NCBI RefSeq assembly: GCF_000470315.2
Contig: NZ_CBRF02000020.1
Location: 1 to 64,000 of the forward strand
Direction of reading: 5' to 3'
DNA from: Psychromonas sp. SP041
GTDB taxonomy: Bacteria; Pseudomonadota; Gammaproteobacteria; Enterobacterales; Psychromonadaceae
Length of the DNA: 64,000 nucleotides
Part shown: one piece after another, positions 53,908 to 63,446 of the stretch
How the letters are laid out: each line of letters starts with the position of its first letter
Numbering within the stretch: the first letter of the stretch is position 1
Notes under the pieces: model-generated
Told to the model about the DNA's origin: nothing
The model's database searches: none
What the model saw: only the letters and a program-made list of their open reading frames with translations
Program-made: the position numbers and the translations under genes

Positions 53908-55889
53908 TGGCGATTTTATCATTAGCATTCAAAAGCTTACTTAACCGTAAACTGACCTTTTTCATTACTCTTTTTTCTATCGCAATCAGCGTAACTTTAT
54001 TGCTAGGTGTTCAAACCTTAAAAACAGAAACGAACAATAGCTTTATGAAAAGTATTTCTGGTACTGATTTAATTATTGGTTCTCGAGGCGCTTCTTCACA
54101 ATTGTTATTGAGCTCAGTTTTTCATATCGGTAATACCACTAATACCATTAAATATGATACTTACCAAAAAATCAGTCAATCACCTGCGGTTGAATGGGCA
54201 GTCCCTATTTCATTAGGTGATTCTCATCATGGCTATACTGTGATGGCAACCGACTTAAGTTTCTTTGATTATTTTAGTTACGCTAATAAACAACATTTAA
54301 AGGTTGAATCAGGAAAAATAGATGACGATATGTTCGCAGTTGTTATTGGTTCAGAAGTCGCTAAAAAATTAAATTATAAAATTGGCGATGAGGTTATCGT
54401 AACGCATGGAGGTGGTGAAATAGAAGGACATAATCATGATAATATTCCTTACTTCATCAGTGCAATCCTATCCCCTTCTTTTACCGCTATAGACCAATCT
54501 CTTATTATTTCATTGGAAGCAATGGAAGCGATGCATACAGATAATCATGGCCATTTTGGTGCATTGCCTGGAGAAACAACCCTAGCAGCCAATCACGCAG
54601 ATCACGATGAACATGATCACGAAGATGAAAATCATGAGCAGCATCATGACGAAGCAACGCATGATGAACATGAACACGAAGATGCAGATCATGAGCAGCA
54701 CCATGATGAAGCAGCGCATGATGAACATGAGCACGAAGATACAGATCATGAGCAGCATCATAACGAAGCAGCACATGATGAACATGATCACGAAGATGCA
54801 GATCACGAACAACACCATGACGAAGCAGCGCACGATGAACATGATCATGAAGATGCAAATCATGAAGAACACCATGACGAAGCAGCGCATGATGAACATG
54901 AGCACGAAGATGCAGATCATGAGCAACACCATGACGAAGCAGCGCACGATAAACATGAGCACGAAGAACACCATGACGAAGCCACTCACGATGAACATGA
55001 TCATGAAGATGCAAATCATGAAGAACACCATGATGAAGCAGCGCATGGTGAACATGATCACGAAGGTGAAAATCATGAGCAACATCATAACGAAGCAGCG
55101 CACGATGAACATGATCACGAAGATGAAAATCATGAGCAACATCATAACGAAGCAGCGCACGATGAACATGATCATGAAGAACACCATGACGAAGCCACTC
55201 ACGATGATCATGAAGATGCAAATCATGAAGAACACCATGATGAAGCAGCGCATGATGAACATGATCACGAAGCAGCCCATGAAGGTCACCGTGAGACACA
55301 AGATCAACGTGTTGCTAGGTTATTAAAGGTAAAACCAGAGAAAATTAATGCAATCTTTGTTGGTTTAACCTCTCCTCAAGCAGTGTTAGGCATGCAAAGT
55401 TATGTTAATAATTTTCAAGAAGAGCCTTTATCTGCGATTATTCCTGCCCTCGCTCTTCAGGAATTATGGGAATTCTTTAGCCTTGCTGAAGTTGCGTTGA
55501 GTATTGTGACCGTATTTGTTGTCTTAGTTGGCTTATTGGGAATGTTAAGCATTATTCTAATGAGCTTGAATGAACGTCGTCGAGAAATGGCAATTTTACG
55601 CTCAGTAGGAGCAAGACCTGGACATATCTTTAGTTTGATTATTGGCGAAGCAGGTTTTGTTTGTTTTGCTGGCATATTATTGGGTATTGCATTACTTTAC
55701 CTACTCCTTCTCATACTACAGTCACCGTTGGCATCGTATTATGGGTTTTATTTGGATATTAATATGTTGACGTCTAATGATTTACTTATTTTAGCAATTA
55801 TTCAAATTAGTGCATTATTGATAGCATTAATTCCTGGTTGGTTAATTTATAAGTACTCATTATCAGATGGCATGAGCATCAAGTTTTAG
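53907..55889 (+). CDS. FtsX/MacB-like ABC permease with a giant His-rich repeat domain
   Basis: The product has 660 residues. An N-terminal membrane segment (LTFFITLFSIAISVTLLLG) precedes a MacB-type periplasmic part, and three segments near the C-terminus (VALSIVTVFVVLVGLLG, AGFVCFAGILLGIALLYL, LLILAIIQISALLIALIPGW) complete the four-helix FtsX-like layout. About residues 229-465 (54590-55300) are a 19-residue repeat such as DEHDHEDADHEQHHDEAAH, in about 12 copies with two 14-residue forms. It is made almost only of D, E, H, N, Q and A, without Cys. Placed on the periplasmic side it should bind many metal ions, probably zinc. The repeats are still close at DNA level, so copy number may vary. 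Reading frames on other strands here are shadows. Confidence 0.85.
   Translation: MAILSLAFKSLLNRKLTFFITLFSIAISVTLLLGVQTLKTETNNSFMKSISGTDLIIGSRGASSQLLLSSVFHIGNTTNTIKYDTYQKISQSPAVEWAVPISLGDSHHGYTVMATDLSFFDYFSYANKQHLKVESGKIDDDMFAVVIGSEVAKKLNYKIGDEVIVTHGGGEIEGHNHDNIPYFISAILSPSFTAIDQSLIISLEAMEAMHTDNHGHFGALPGETTLAANHADHDEHDHEDENHEQHHDEATHDEHEHEDADHEQHHDEAAHDEHEHEDTDHEQHHNEAAHDEHDHEDADHEQHHDEAAHDEHDHEDANHEEHHDEAAHDEHEHEDADHEQHHDEAAHDKHEHEEHHDEATHDEHDHEDANHEEHHDEAAHGEHDHEGENHEQHHNEAAHDEHDHEDENHEQHHNEAAHDEHDHEEHHDEATHDDHEDANHEEHHDEAAHDEHDHEAAHEGHRETQDQRVARLLKVKPEKINAIFVGLTSPQAVLGMQSYVNNFQEEPLSAIIPALALQELWEFFSLAEVALSIVTVFVVLVGLLGMLSIILMSLNERRREMAILRSVGARPGHIFSLIIGEAGFVCFAGILLGIALLYLLLLILQSPLASYYGFYLDINMLTSNDLLILAIIQISALLIALIPGWLIYKYSLSDGMSIKF
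54590..55300 (+). repeat. Coding 57-bp tandem repeat for the His-rich domain
   Basis: About 12 units of 57 bp (some 42 bp) encode the DEHxHEDxxHExHHxEAAH pattern. Differences between units are mostly synonymous or D/E, N/D and T/A changes. Units 2, 4 and 6 are nearly identical, which points to recent duplication or unequal exchange. Confidence 0.9.
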
Positions 55890-55897
55890 GGAGTAAC

Positions 55898-56563
55898 ATG
55901 AAAAAGTACTTATTAATCTTATTATTAGGTTTAACATCCGCGATGCAGGCTCAAGCGCAACCAATGAAAATTGATTGGCAAGACTTGCAAGGAAAAGTTG
56001 AACCTTACCAAGACCCTTTTGGTGATTTAACAGAGGATCAACTTTATAATCTTTCAGTTTATGGTCGAATAACGGAAATGAAAAAAGTATTTCCTTCTTA
56101 TGACATAACAGATGCAATGCTTAAAGAAGCTGAAGATGCAAAAGCTCAATTGATAAAAGAAAAAGTAGATATTGATGAAATGTTTGCACAACGTGACATC
56201 ATAATGGAAAAGCGTAAAAAAGCTTCTTTAGTAACCAATGACTTATTAGCAAATAGAGAAATAGAAATGTCTGGTTATATGCTTGCTCTTGAATTTGATA
56301 ATGGCGAGGTTTCTGAGTTCTTATTAGTACCAACTATTGGTGCTTGTTCACACAAACCCGTACCGCCTGCAAATCAATTGATATACGTGAAAGCGAAACA
56401 ATCAATTGCAACAGGCTCACCTTATATGCCAATTAAAATAACAGGTACATTACGCATTACCCCATCAACTCAAGACCTTTATTTGGTCGATGGAAATAAA
56501 AAAATCAATATGGCTTATAGTCTAGATGGCGCAATTGTAGAACCTTTTATTGCAACACATTAA
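55898..56563 (+). CDS. DUF3299-type periplasmic protein
   Basis: The product has 221 residues. MKKYLLILLLGLTSAMQAQA is a signal peptide. MKIDWQDLQGKVEPYQDPF, ALEFDNGEVSEFLLVPTIGACSHKP and PPANQLIYVKA are the conserved blocks of DUF3299 proteins, which have a single Cys-x-His (ACSHKP) in their core. It begins 8 bp after the permease and shares its operon, so it is probably a periplasmic partner of the zinc-type transporter. Its exact job is unknown to me. Confidence 0.7.
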   Translation: MKKYLLILLLGLTSAMQAQAQPMKIDWQDLQGKVEPYQDPFGDLTEDQLYNLSVYGRITEMKKVFPSYDITDAMLKEAEDAKAQLIKEKVDIDEMFAQRDIIMEKRKKASLVTNDLLANREIEMSGYMLALEFDNGEVSEFLLVPTIGACSHKPVPPANQLIYVKAKQSIATGSPYMPIKITGTLRITPSTQDLYLVDGNKKINMAYSLDGAIVEPFIATH

Positions 56564-56619
56564 CAAGCTCAACTTGATAAACTTTTATAACTAAAGTTTA
56601 TAGTTAAGCAGAACAAACT

Positions 56620-56654
56620 AAAGCCGTGATAGATTAACTGTCACGGCTTTTTTC
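56620..56654 (+). terminator. Intrinsic terminator of the ABC/DUF3299 operon
   Basis: AAAGCCGTGA and TCACGGCTTT form a 10-bp perfect stem with an 11-nt loop, followed by a T run. It is 56 bp after the stop codon. Confidence 0.9.
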
Positions 56655-56666
56655 TTTTGATGCCCT

Positions 56667-56702
56667 CTGAACTATCTGAACTATCTGAACTATCTGAACT
56701 AT
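56667..56702. repeat. Four tandem copies of a 9-bp unit
   Basis: CTGAACTAT is repeated four times without change, just past the terminator. No gene is affected. Confidence 0.95.
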
Positions 56703-56739
56703 AAATAAGAAATTTAACTAATTGCCCAGTCGAACGTTA

Positions 56740-57790
56740 CAGATTGTGATTTGGAGTGCATGCAACATAACCTAGTGTTATGAGCTTAAGCGATCTGCTA
56801 ATTCTATTTTTGGCTTGCAGATCTTTTGTGTGTTGGGTTCTAGGTATTTCGATATTACCTTTTCTATTTTCTACTATCTAATTCAAAGTCAAAGCCAAAA
56901 TCAAAAGCAACACATACCCCCTGCAGGCAGAAGCCAGCGCCCCGAGGTCAAAAGCAACACATACACCCCTGCAGACTAAAGTCAGCGCCCCGAGGTCAAA
57001 AGCAACACATACACCCCTGCAGGCTAAAGCCAGCGCCCCGAAGTCAAAAACAATACATAACCCCCTGCAGGCTGAAGTCAGCGCACCGAGGTCAAAAAAA
57101 ACACATAACCCCCTGCAGGCTGAAGTCTGCGCCCCGAGGTCAAAAGCAACACATACCTCCCCTGCAGGCTGAAGTCTGCGCCCCGAGGTCAAAAACAACA
57201 CATACCCCCCTGCAGGCTGAAGTCTGCGCCCCGAGGTCAAAAGCAGCACATCCCCCCCTGCAGGCTGAAGCCAGCGCTCCGAGGTCAAAAGCAACACATA
57301 ACCCCCTGCAGGTTGAAGCCAGCGCCCCGAAGTCAAAGGCTGATAATAGTTGCTGAAAACCAGAAGGTTTTGAATTCGGGGCGCTTGGCGAATTAGGCGA
57401 CAACCTAGTGTAATGAGCGGAAGAGCTCTGCGAGTCCTGTTTTTAGCTTGCTGATCTTTTTTGTGTTGATGTTTTGTCTTTGATATTTTCAGCATAAACT
57501 CAAAAGCACATATACCCCCTGCAGGCTGAAGCCAGCGCCCCAAAGTAAAAATCAACACATAACACCCTGCAGGCTGAAGCCAGCCCCCCAAAGTAAAAAT
57601 CAACACATAACTCCCTGCAGGCTGAAGCCAGCGCCTCAAAGTAAAAATCAACACATAACCCCTGCAGGCTGAAGCCTGCGCCCCAAAGTAAAAATCAACA
57701 CATAACCCCTGCAGGCTGAAGCCTGCGCCCCGAAGTCAAAAGCAACACATACACCCCTGTAGGCTGAAGCCTGCGCCCCAAAGTAAAAAT
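56740..57790. repeat. Large tandem REP array, 47-49 bp period
   Basis: Nine minus-oriented REP cores begin at 56921, 56969, 57017, 57065, 57113, 57162, 57210, 57258 and 57306. After an interruption by a plus long-insert variant (about 57378-57455), six more begin at 57519, 57567, 57615, 57662, 57709 and 57757. The 23-bp cores (for example CTGCAGGCTGAAGCCAGCGC) and the roughly 25-bp linkers (GAGGTCAAAAGCAACACATA) are both conserved. In the last three copies the hairpin is a perfect palindrome, GCAGGCTGAAGCCTGC. Frames crossing the array on the minus strand are not genes. Confidence 0.95.
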
Positions 57791-58249
57791 CAACTCATAA
57801 ACTCATAAACTCATAAACTCAGCAAAATGAAATACCTTTCTTTTTATTGAGTAAAGTCAATGAGAGAAAATAAAAGATAAAAAAATTAGCCACACTGTAA
57901 TAATTAAATATATTCAAAAATGTAATCGTTGTATTTTCGTTAGCCTGCACCTCCTCCCTATTTATCTAAACACAAACAACTGATTATTAAACAGTTTTAA
58001 TTTAAAACCTAATAGCGATAGTTGCGTTAGTCACTATAAAAAAGGAGATCTGTTACTCCTTTTTGGTTGTAAGCATTGTCTTTGATATAAAAAATGAGTC
58101 ATAGATCTAATTAATGAGAGCACCCCACTCATCAAAAATGAAAGATGGCTCACAAAAGCATTAAATGTATTTAAAGCTAGCTCACAAAATAATTGAGTTA
58201 GATGAAAAGAATATTTAGAAAGGTGTTAGCTTCCATAAAGCAAAGTATG
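57791..58249. other. Intergenic region before the alkaline phosphatase gene
   Basis: No credible gene. The hairpin at 58039-58064 is the only clear structure. The rest is AT-rich spacer between the REP array and the Pho box. Confidence 0.55.
58039..58064 (+). terminator. Terminator-like hairpin with no visible gene upstream
   Basis: AAAAAGGAG and CTCCTTTTT pair around an 8-nt loop, with T's at the end. It may protect the phosphatase region from read-through out of the REP array. Confidence 0.5.
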
Positions 58250-58267
58250 CCGTCATAAAACTGTCAC
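58250..58267 (+). promoter_or_regulatory. Pho box
   Basis: CCGTCATAAAACTGTCAC matches the enterobacterial PhoB consensus of two TGTCA-type repeats 11 bp apart (CTGTCATAAAnCTGTCAC). A TATTAG that could be the -10 lies at 58275-58280, 49 bp before the phosphatase ATG. Confidence 0.8.
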
Positions 58268-58328
58268 ATTACAGTATTAGCATGCCAGCCATATCAAAAC
58301 GATTAATCTATATTAAAAGGAAATAACA

Positions 58329-59915
58329 ATGAAAAATAGTAAAGGACTTACGAGAGTAGCCATTGCGTTATCACTAGGACTTGTAAGCAATCTTAGTTAC
58401 GCTGAATCTAAAATAAAAAATGTTATTTTAATGATTGGCGATGGTATGGGCCCTGGCCAAATGAGCTTATTAGAAGAATATGCAACTAAGGCACCGAATT
58501 CAATCTACAAGGGTCGTGATACCGCGATGAAAACGATAATTGATAATGGTGCTTTAGGCATGTCAATGCACAGCCCATTTAATGCCCTAGTTGTAGATTC
58601 AGCTGCTTCAGCATCACACCTTGCTACTGGTGTTGATTCTCCTTCAGAAGGTATTGGTATCGATAAAGATGGTAACCCTGCTGAAACAGTACTAGAAATT
58701 GCTAAAAAACTCGGAAAAGCAACAGGGTTAGTTTCTGATACTCGTTTAACTCATGCAACGCCGGCTGCTTTTGCTGCACATCAACGACATCGTTCACTTG
58801 AAAATGAAATCGCTGCAGATATGTTAGCAACAGGCCCTGATGTCATGTTATCAGGTGGTATTCGCTATTTTATTCCAGAATCAGTTAATGAAAAAGGTGC
58901 TTTATATAAACAACTTATGGAGCAAACTGGCGGTACAATTGAAATAAAATCTAAACGTAAAGATGAAAGAAATTTATTGGCAGAAGCTAGCGATGCAGGT
59001 TATTCACTTGCTTATACTCGTGATGGTTTAGCTGATGTTGAAGGCGATAAAGTACTTGGTTTATTTGCTTATTCAGGTATGCAAAATGGTATTACTTATA
59101 GCCAAACTAAAGACTCAGCTGATCGTACTATGCCAAGTCTGAAAGAGATGACGATGAAGGCACTTGATGTGCTTGCTAAAGATCCTGATGGTTTCTTTTT
59201 AATGGTTGAAGGTGGTCAAATTGACTGGGCATCTCATAGTAATGATGCAGGTACAGCACTACATGAAATGCTTAAATTTGATGAAGCAATTCAGTATGTT
59301 TATGATTGGATAAAAGATCGTGACGATACATTATTAGTTGTAACAGCCGACCACGAAACAGGCGGTTTTGGATTCAGTTATTCACGCGCTAATGTACCAG
59401 AAGCTAAAAAATTAAGCGGTTCTACATTTAAAGATCATGACTATAAACCAAACTTTAACTTCGGTACATTACCGACTTTAGATAGATTATACGGACAAAA
59501 AGAAAGCTTTGGCGACATGCTAGCTGAGTTCGATAAAACAGATAAAACGCCAGAATCATTATTAAAAATTGTTAACGCTAGCAGTGAATTTAAAATCGAC
59601 TTAGCACAAGCTAAAAAGATTTTAGAAACTGAAGAAAACAAGTTTTATGATCCTGATAATACTTACCTAAAACTTAAAACGTTCCCTAAAGTTGACGATT
59701 TCGAAGCCTTTTATGTATACGGTCAAGATATTCGTGGTGACTTAATTGGACGTGAACTAGGTCAGGAACAAAATATTGTTTGGGGAACAGGAACACATAC
59801 AAATACACCAGTAGCGGTTGTTGCTGTCGGTCCTAAAACATTTTCTGAGAAATTTTCTCGATTATCTCACCATACTGATATCGGTAAATTACTGATTGAA
59901 GCAGTAGAACAATAA
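58329..59915 (+). CDS. phoA: Alkaline phosphatase
   Basis: The product has 528 residues. A signal peptide (LSLGLVSNLSYA) is followed by VILMIGDGMGPGQMSL with the metal-binding Asp, VVDSAASASHLATG with the nucleophilic Ser, DTRLTHATPAAFAAH, MVEGGQIDWASH with the Mg/Zn ligands and VTADHETGGFGF with the DHE metal ligands. It is a periplasmic zinc-dependent phosphomonoesterase, longer than E. coli PhoA and closer to the forms found in marine bacteria. AAAAGGAA precedes the ATG and a Pho box is in front, so it should be induced by phosphate limitation. Terminator follows. Confidence 0.9.
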   Translation: MKNSKGLTRVAIALSLGLVSNLSYAESKIKNVILMIGDGMGPGQMSLLEEYATKAPNSIYKGRDTAMKTIIDNGALGMSMHSPFNALVVDSAASASHLATGVDSPSEGIGIDKDGNPAETVLEIAKKLGKATGLVSDTRLTHATPAAFAAHQRHRSLENEIAADMLATGPDVMLSGGIRYFIPESVNEKGALYKQLMEQTGGTIEIKSKRKDERNLLAEASDAGYSLAYTRDGLADVEGDKVLGLFAYSGMQNGITYSQTKDSADRTMPSLKEMTMKALDVLAKDPDGFFLMVEGGQIDWASHSNDAGTALHEMLKFDEAIQYVYDWIKDRDDTLLVVTADHETGGFGFSYSRANVPEAKKLSGSTFKDHDYKPNFNFGTLPTLDRLYGQKESFGDMLAEFDKTDKTPESLLKIVNASSEFKIDLAQAKKILETEENKFYDPDNTYLKLKTFPKVDDFEAFYVYGQDIRGDLIGRELGQEQNIVWGTGTHTNTPVAVVAVGPKTFSEKFSRLSHHTDIGKLLIEAVEQ

Positions 59916-59960
59916 TGAACTACTAACTATCACCTTAAAAGGAGATAGTTAAGAAATGTT

Positions 59961-60002
59961 AAAAGCCGTATTAGTCATTAATATTACTAACACGGCTTTT
60001 TA
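59961..60002 (+). terminator. Intrinsic terminator of the alkaline phosphatase gene
   Basis: AAAAGCCGTATTAGT pairs with ACTAACACGGCTTTT with one mismatch around a 10-nt loop, and the T run follows. Its GC core (AAAGCCGT/ACGGCTTT) resembles the terminator at 56620. Confidence 0.9.
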
Positions 60003-60737
60003 AGTTTATGAACGAAGTATTTATCAGACCATCTTTCTACCTATTTCTGCACTACTCTACTAAACTATTTCAAACTCAGTTTACTTTCTTAACTATAAAT
60101 CTCTTACCTTTAGATTTTCTTAAATCTATGATCACTTTTTCACCGCCAACTCCATACCGCCAACTCCATGTAGATTACATTTAGCATTGACTAAGACACT
60201 GACTAACATTTTAGTTAGTGTAAATTACATACACCACGTATAAAAGGTTGTTCATAGTCATCTTAATTGTAAGCTTACGAACTGTTAATGCATTAACCTC
60301 TAAGTGAATTACTAATCAAGTATTCCTATAGTTCTCTCCCCTGACCATTATTTTTCACTAAATAGACCGGAGTACATGGCATTATCTCATAATATAAAGA
60401 TCTGTATCTTAGATATGAGAAAAAATTAAGGTGTCGTACAGTTTACAGATACCATTGTAGAGGCTTTTATTACGGCGCAGCATATACTTAAGTTTTTAAA
60501 TTTACAGTTAAACCTTTAACTCAGACTTAACATTTAATACTTAAAAGATGGAATGTAGACATAATAAGAATCTCTACGTTAAACTCGATCGTAATAGAAT
60601 AGGTGACTTATCTTATATGATGATTTTTTGAGTTTATTTCAAGTATTGTTACGTAGCCATTTCAATATAGATTTAACGAAGGATAATGGTAAATGAAATA
60701 GAATCCTCTCATATACAACCCTAAATTCGCATAATAA
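60003..60737. other. Gene-free interval before the IS30 element
   Basis: About 730 bp with no credible gene. A short tandem duplication, ACCGCCAACTCCAT twice, lies at about 60142-60170. The left end of the IS30 element should fall near 60730-60760 but cannot be fixed without its right end. Confidence 0.5.
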
Positions 60738-60803
60738 GTGCAATTTCTGAGAAAGGTGGTCAGCTGTTATAGTTTGCTATCTTCTCGCCAAAGGAAATTG
60801 CAA

Positions 60804-61490
60804 ATGAATTATAAACAGCTGACACAAGAAGAACGATACCAGATTTACGTGTTGATTAAAGCAAATCATAATCAAAAAGAAATAGCTAAGATACTTGGAC
60901 GCTCTGCGTCTTCAATATCAAGAGAGTTAAAACGTAATAAAGACCTTAGAGGTTATCGCCCTAAACAAGCTCAAAGTTTAGCAGTTAAAAGACGCGTTAC
61001 AGCGGCTAAATCAGTGAAAATAACCGACCATGTTAAAAAGTGGATCCACGATTTATTATGGAAAGACTTCACGCCTGAGCAAATCGTTGGTCGTCTGGCT
61101 CTAGAAGGAAAAATAACGCTTCATCATGAGAGTGTGTATCGCTATATCTATCAAGATAAAGCCAGTGGTGGCACTCTATACAAGAAACTAACACGTGCTT
61201 GTAAGAAGTATAAAAAGCGTTATGGTAGTTATGATAAATACGGGCAATTAGTTAATCCCGTCAGTATTGATGAGCGCCCAGATATTGTTGATACCAAAAG
61301 CCGTATTGGTGATTGGGAAGGTGATACTGTTATCGGTAAAGGTCGAAAGAATGCGTTCGTTACTATGGTTGCAAGAAAAACATTATTTACCGTGGTTAAA
61401 CGTATTGAGAGTAAACATGCTGATATAACGGCTGATGCACTGATTAGCAGTATGAAGCCTCTACAATCGCATATTCTGACCATTAGATAA
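60804..61490 (+). pseudogene. IS30-family transposase, 5' part, interrupted by an IS66 element
   Basis: From ATG 60804 (AAGGAA 8 bp before) the frame encodes MNYKQLTQEERYQIYVLIKA, the usual IS30 opening, then the helix-turn-helix KEIAKILGRSASSISRELKR and the first catalytic Asp in RIGDWEGDTVIGKG. It stops at TAA 61488-61490, the last bases of the target duplication, directly at the IS66 end. The remaining part with DNGKEF and the catalytic Glu is at 63867-64000. Joining the two halves after removing the IS66 element and one duplication leaves the frame shifted by one base, so the transposase seems broken twice. Confidence 0.9.
61483..61490. repeat. 8-bp target duplication, left copy
   Basis: TTAGATAA directly before the IS66 left end, repeated at 63867-63874. 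Eight bp is the standard IS66 duplication length. Confidence 0.97.
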
Positions 61491-61512
61491 GTAAGCGTCT
61501 AGCGAATCACAC

Positions 61513-63015
61513 CTACTTTTTAACATTCCATGGTAACAAGCTATCGATATCGGGCTCTGGTTTGCACAGTTCATCAAGGCAAGCATTGACGTAATCAAAT
61601 GGGATCAGACCATTTGCCTTGGCGGTTTCTACAATACTGTAAAGTGTCGCACTAGCATGGGCACCATTGGTCGTTTGGCTAAATAACCAATTCTTTCGTC
61701 CTATCACAAACGGTTTTACTGCACGCTCTGCCCGATTGTTATCAATACTTAATCGACCATCATCTAGGTAGCGTATCAGCTTGTGCCATTGATTGGCTAG
61801 ATAGTTAGCCGCTTCTATTAGCTTGCTGTTACCGACTAATTGTCGCTGATTCTGTTCAAGCCATGTGTTTAGCTTATTAAGAATAGGCAAACTATCTGCT
61901 TGCCTTGCGGTGTATTTTTCATCGATACTTTTATCTTTAATACGGGATTCAACGCCATACAGTTTCTGGATGAGACTCAATACTACATCGGCTTTACCTG
62001 CTTTATGTTTACCTTGTAGCTTTTTCGCGTCAATGAATTTACGTCTAGCATGCGCCCAACAACCTACGAGGGTAGCCTGTGTTTTACCATAAGCTTGATA
62101 GCCATCAACATGCAAGTAGCCTTTATAACCATTAAGATAATCGACTACGCAGGTGGCTGCGCGACTATTGTGGAAGTCGTAAAGCACGATATTAGGGATA
62201 GAATTATTCGGGACTGGTGAGTCTTGCCCTGAGCAATAGACCCACATGTAACTATTCACTTTATCAGATTTGACCACTTTTAATGGCGTTTCATCGGCAA
62301 ACAGCGTGGACTGCTTTAGCAGCTCGTCTTTCAGTCTTTCAACTAATGGGGCGAAGCGGGTGGCTGATTTGTCTATCCAACTGCTCATGGTTTGGCGACT
62401 GAGCTCGATACCGTATTGCTTGAACATCGCTTCTTGGCGATAAAGCGGTAAACCATATTGGTATTTACTAGTAATAAGTTGAGCTAACAAACTCGCTGTT
62501 GCTATCCCTTTATTTATCGGCATCGCGGGCATGACAGCTTGTTTAATCGGTGTGTGAGTCGACGATTTATCACAGTGACGACAGGCGTATTTAGGACGAA
62601 TATGTTCAATCACTTTAATTTGAGCGGGGATAAACTCAAGCTTTTCTGACTTATCCTCACCCATTTTATGTAGCTCACCGCCACAGCAACCACAGGTTTT
62701 ATCCTCGATATCGTGGATCACTTGTTCACGCGGTAAATCTGTTGGTAGCGGCTTACGTATAGGCTTTTTACGGGGCGCGTTAGCCGATTGTTGCTCAGCC
62801 TTCAGGGCTTCAACAATCTCTTCTACTTCATTAAATAATTCACCTTGGCCAACAAAGCCTTCAGCACTTTTGCCGAATTGCTTTTGTTGGGCTAAACGCC
62901 AGCGCTCTTCCAATGCCGCAATGTGGGCATCTTTCTGTAAAGATAATTGTCGCTCATAGTCGAGGAGACTTTCAAGCTCAGCAATACGCTGCTTAAGGGC
63001 AAGTTCATTTTTCAT
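61513..63015 (-). CDS. tnpC: IS66-family transposase TnpC (DDE)
   Basis: The product has 500 residues. An N-terminal coiled coil (LKQRIAELESLLDYERQLSL), a zinc-finger-like region (CGCCGGELHKMGED, YACRHCDKSS), then the DDE catalytic core with LFADETPLKV (first Asp), LHVDGYQAYG (second Asp) and NNRAERAVKPFVIGRKNWLF (Glu) are all present. Its stop codon falls inside the terminal inverted repeat. It catalyses cutting and joining of the element ends. Confidence 0.95.
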   Translation of the reverse strand: MKNELALKQRIAELESLLDYERQLSLQKDAHIAALEERWRLAQQKQFGKSAEGFVGQGELFNEVEEIVEALKAEQQSANAPRKKPIRKPLPTDLPREQVIHDIEDKTCGCCGGELHKMGEDKSEKLEFIPAQIKVIEHIRPKYACRHCDKSSTHTPIKQAVMPAMPINKGIATASLLAQLITSKYQYGLPLYRQEAMFKQYGIELSRQTMSSWIDKSATRFAPLVERLKDELLKQSTLFADETPLKVVKSDKVNSYMWVYCSGQDSPVPNNSIPNIVLYDFHNSRAATCVVDYLNGYKGYLHVDGYQAYGKTQATLVGCWAHARRKFIDAKKLQGKHKAGKADVVLSLIQKLYGVESRIKDKSIDEKYTARQADSLPILNKLNTWLEQNQRQLVGNSKLIEAANYLANQWHKLIRYLDDGRLSIDNNRAERAVKPFVIGRKNWLFSQTTNGAHASATLYSIVETAKANGLIPFDYVNACLDELCKPEPDIDSLLPWNVKK

Positions 63016-63095
63016 GACGCCTATATTAAGGCATCACTACAGGCTTTCCAGTATTAAGTGAACAAGTGTTGATGATCATCAATTGATCCTTTTAA

Positions 63096-63446
63096 TTAGA
63101 GTACTTGCTTACCGGTAACATCAATATTACGATGACCGATGACGTCATAACCCGATAATAACCAATGTAATTGTTGCTGACTTAAGGTCATGGTAGGAGA
63201 TATAAGTTTGGGCCATTTGAACTTATGCTTATCTAACCGCTTATACCAGAGTGCAAAGCCGGTATTATCCCAATAAAGTAGTTTGAGTTTGTCACGGCCT
63301 TTATTACAAAACACAAATAGCGCCCCACTGAGCACAGGTAATTCAAGCTCTGCTTCCACCAAGGCCGCTAAGCCATTAATCGATTTACGAAAATCGACGG
63401 CATCGGCACATAAATAAACGGTGGGCACATCGACAAACATTCTCAT
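63096..63446 (-). CDS. tnpB: IS66-family TnpB (IS66 Orf2-like)
   Basis: The product has 116 residues. VYLCADAVDFRKSINGLAAL, LFVFCNKGRDKLKLLYWD and GFALWYKRLDKHKF are the standard TnpB blocks. Its start overlaps the tnpA stop by 4 bp (ATGA). TnpB is needed for transposition in IS66 elements, though its reaction is unclear. Confidence 0.95.
   Translation of the reverse strand: MRMFVDVPTVYLCADAVDFRKSINGLAALVEAELELPVLSGALFVFCNKGRDKLKLLYWDNTGFALWYKRLDKHKFKWPKLISPTMTLSQQQLHWLLSGYDVIGHRNIDVTGKQVL

Noticed and set aside
54505-55326. Long frames on other strands and frames across the His-rich repeat
   Set aside because: They are shadows of the 57-bp coding repeat; only the permease frame continues into conserved membrane segments on both sides.
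56878-57654. A 258-residue minus-strand frame rich in LQPAGG and ACRG repeats
   Set aside because: It is a by-product of the REP array, whose 48-bp period is a multiple of three; no ribosome site or family likeness.
56921-57785. A CRISPR array (23-bp repeats at 48-bp spacing)
   Set aside because: The linkers between the repeats are themselves conserved, the repeats match dispersed REP cores, and no cas gene is present.
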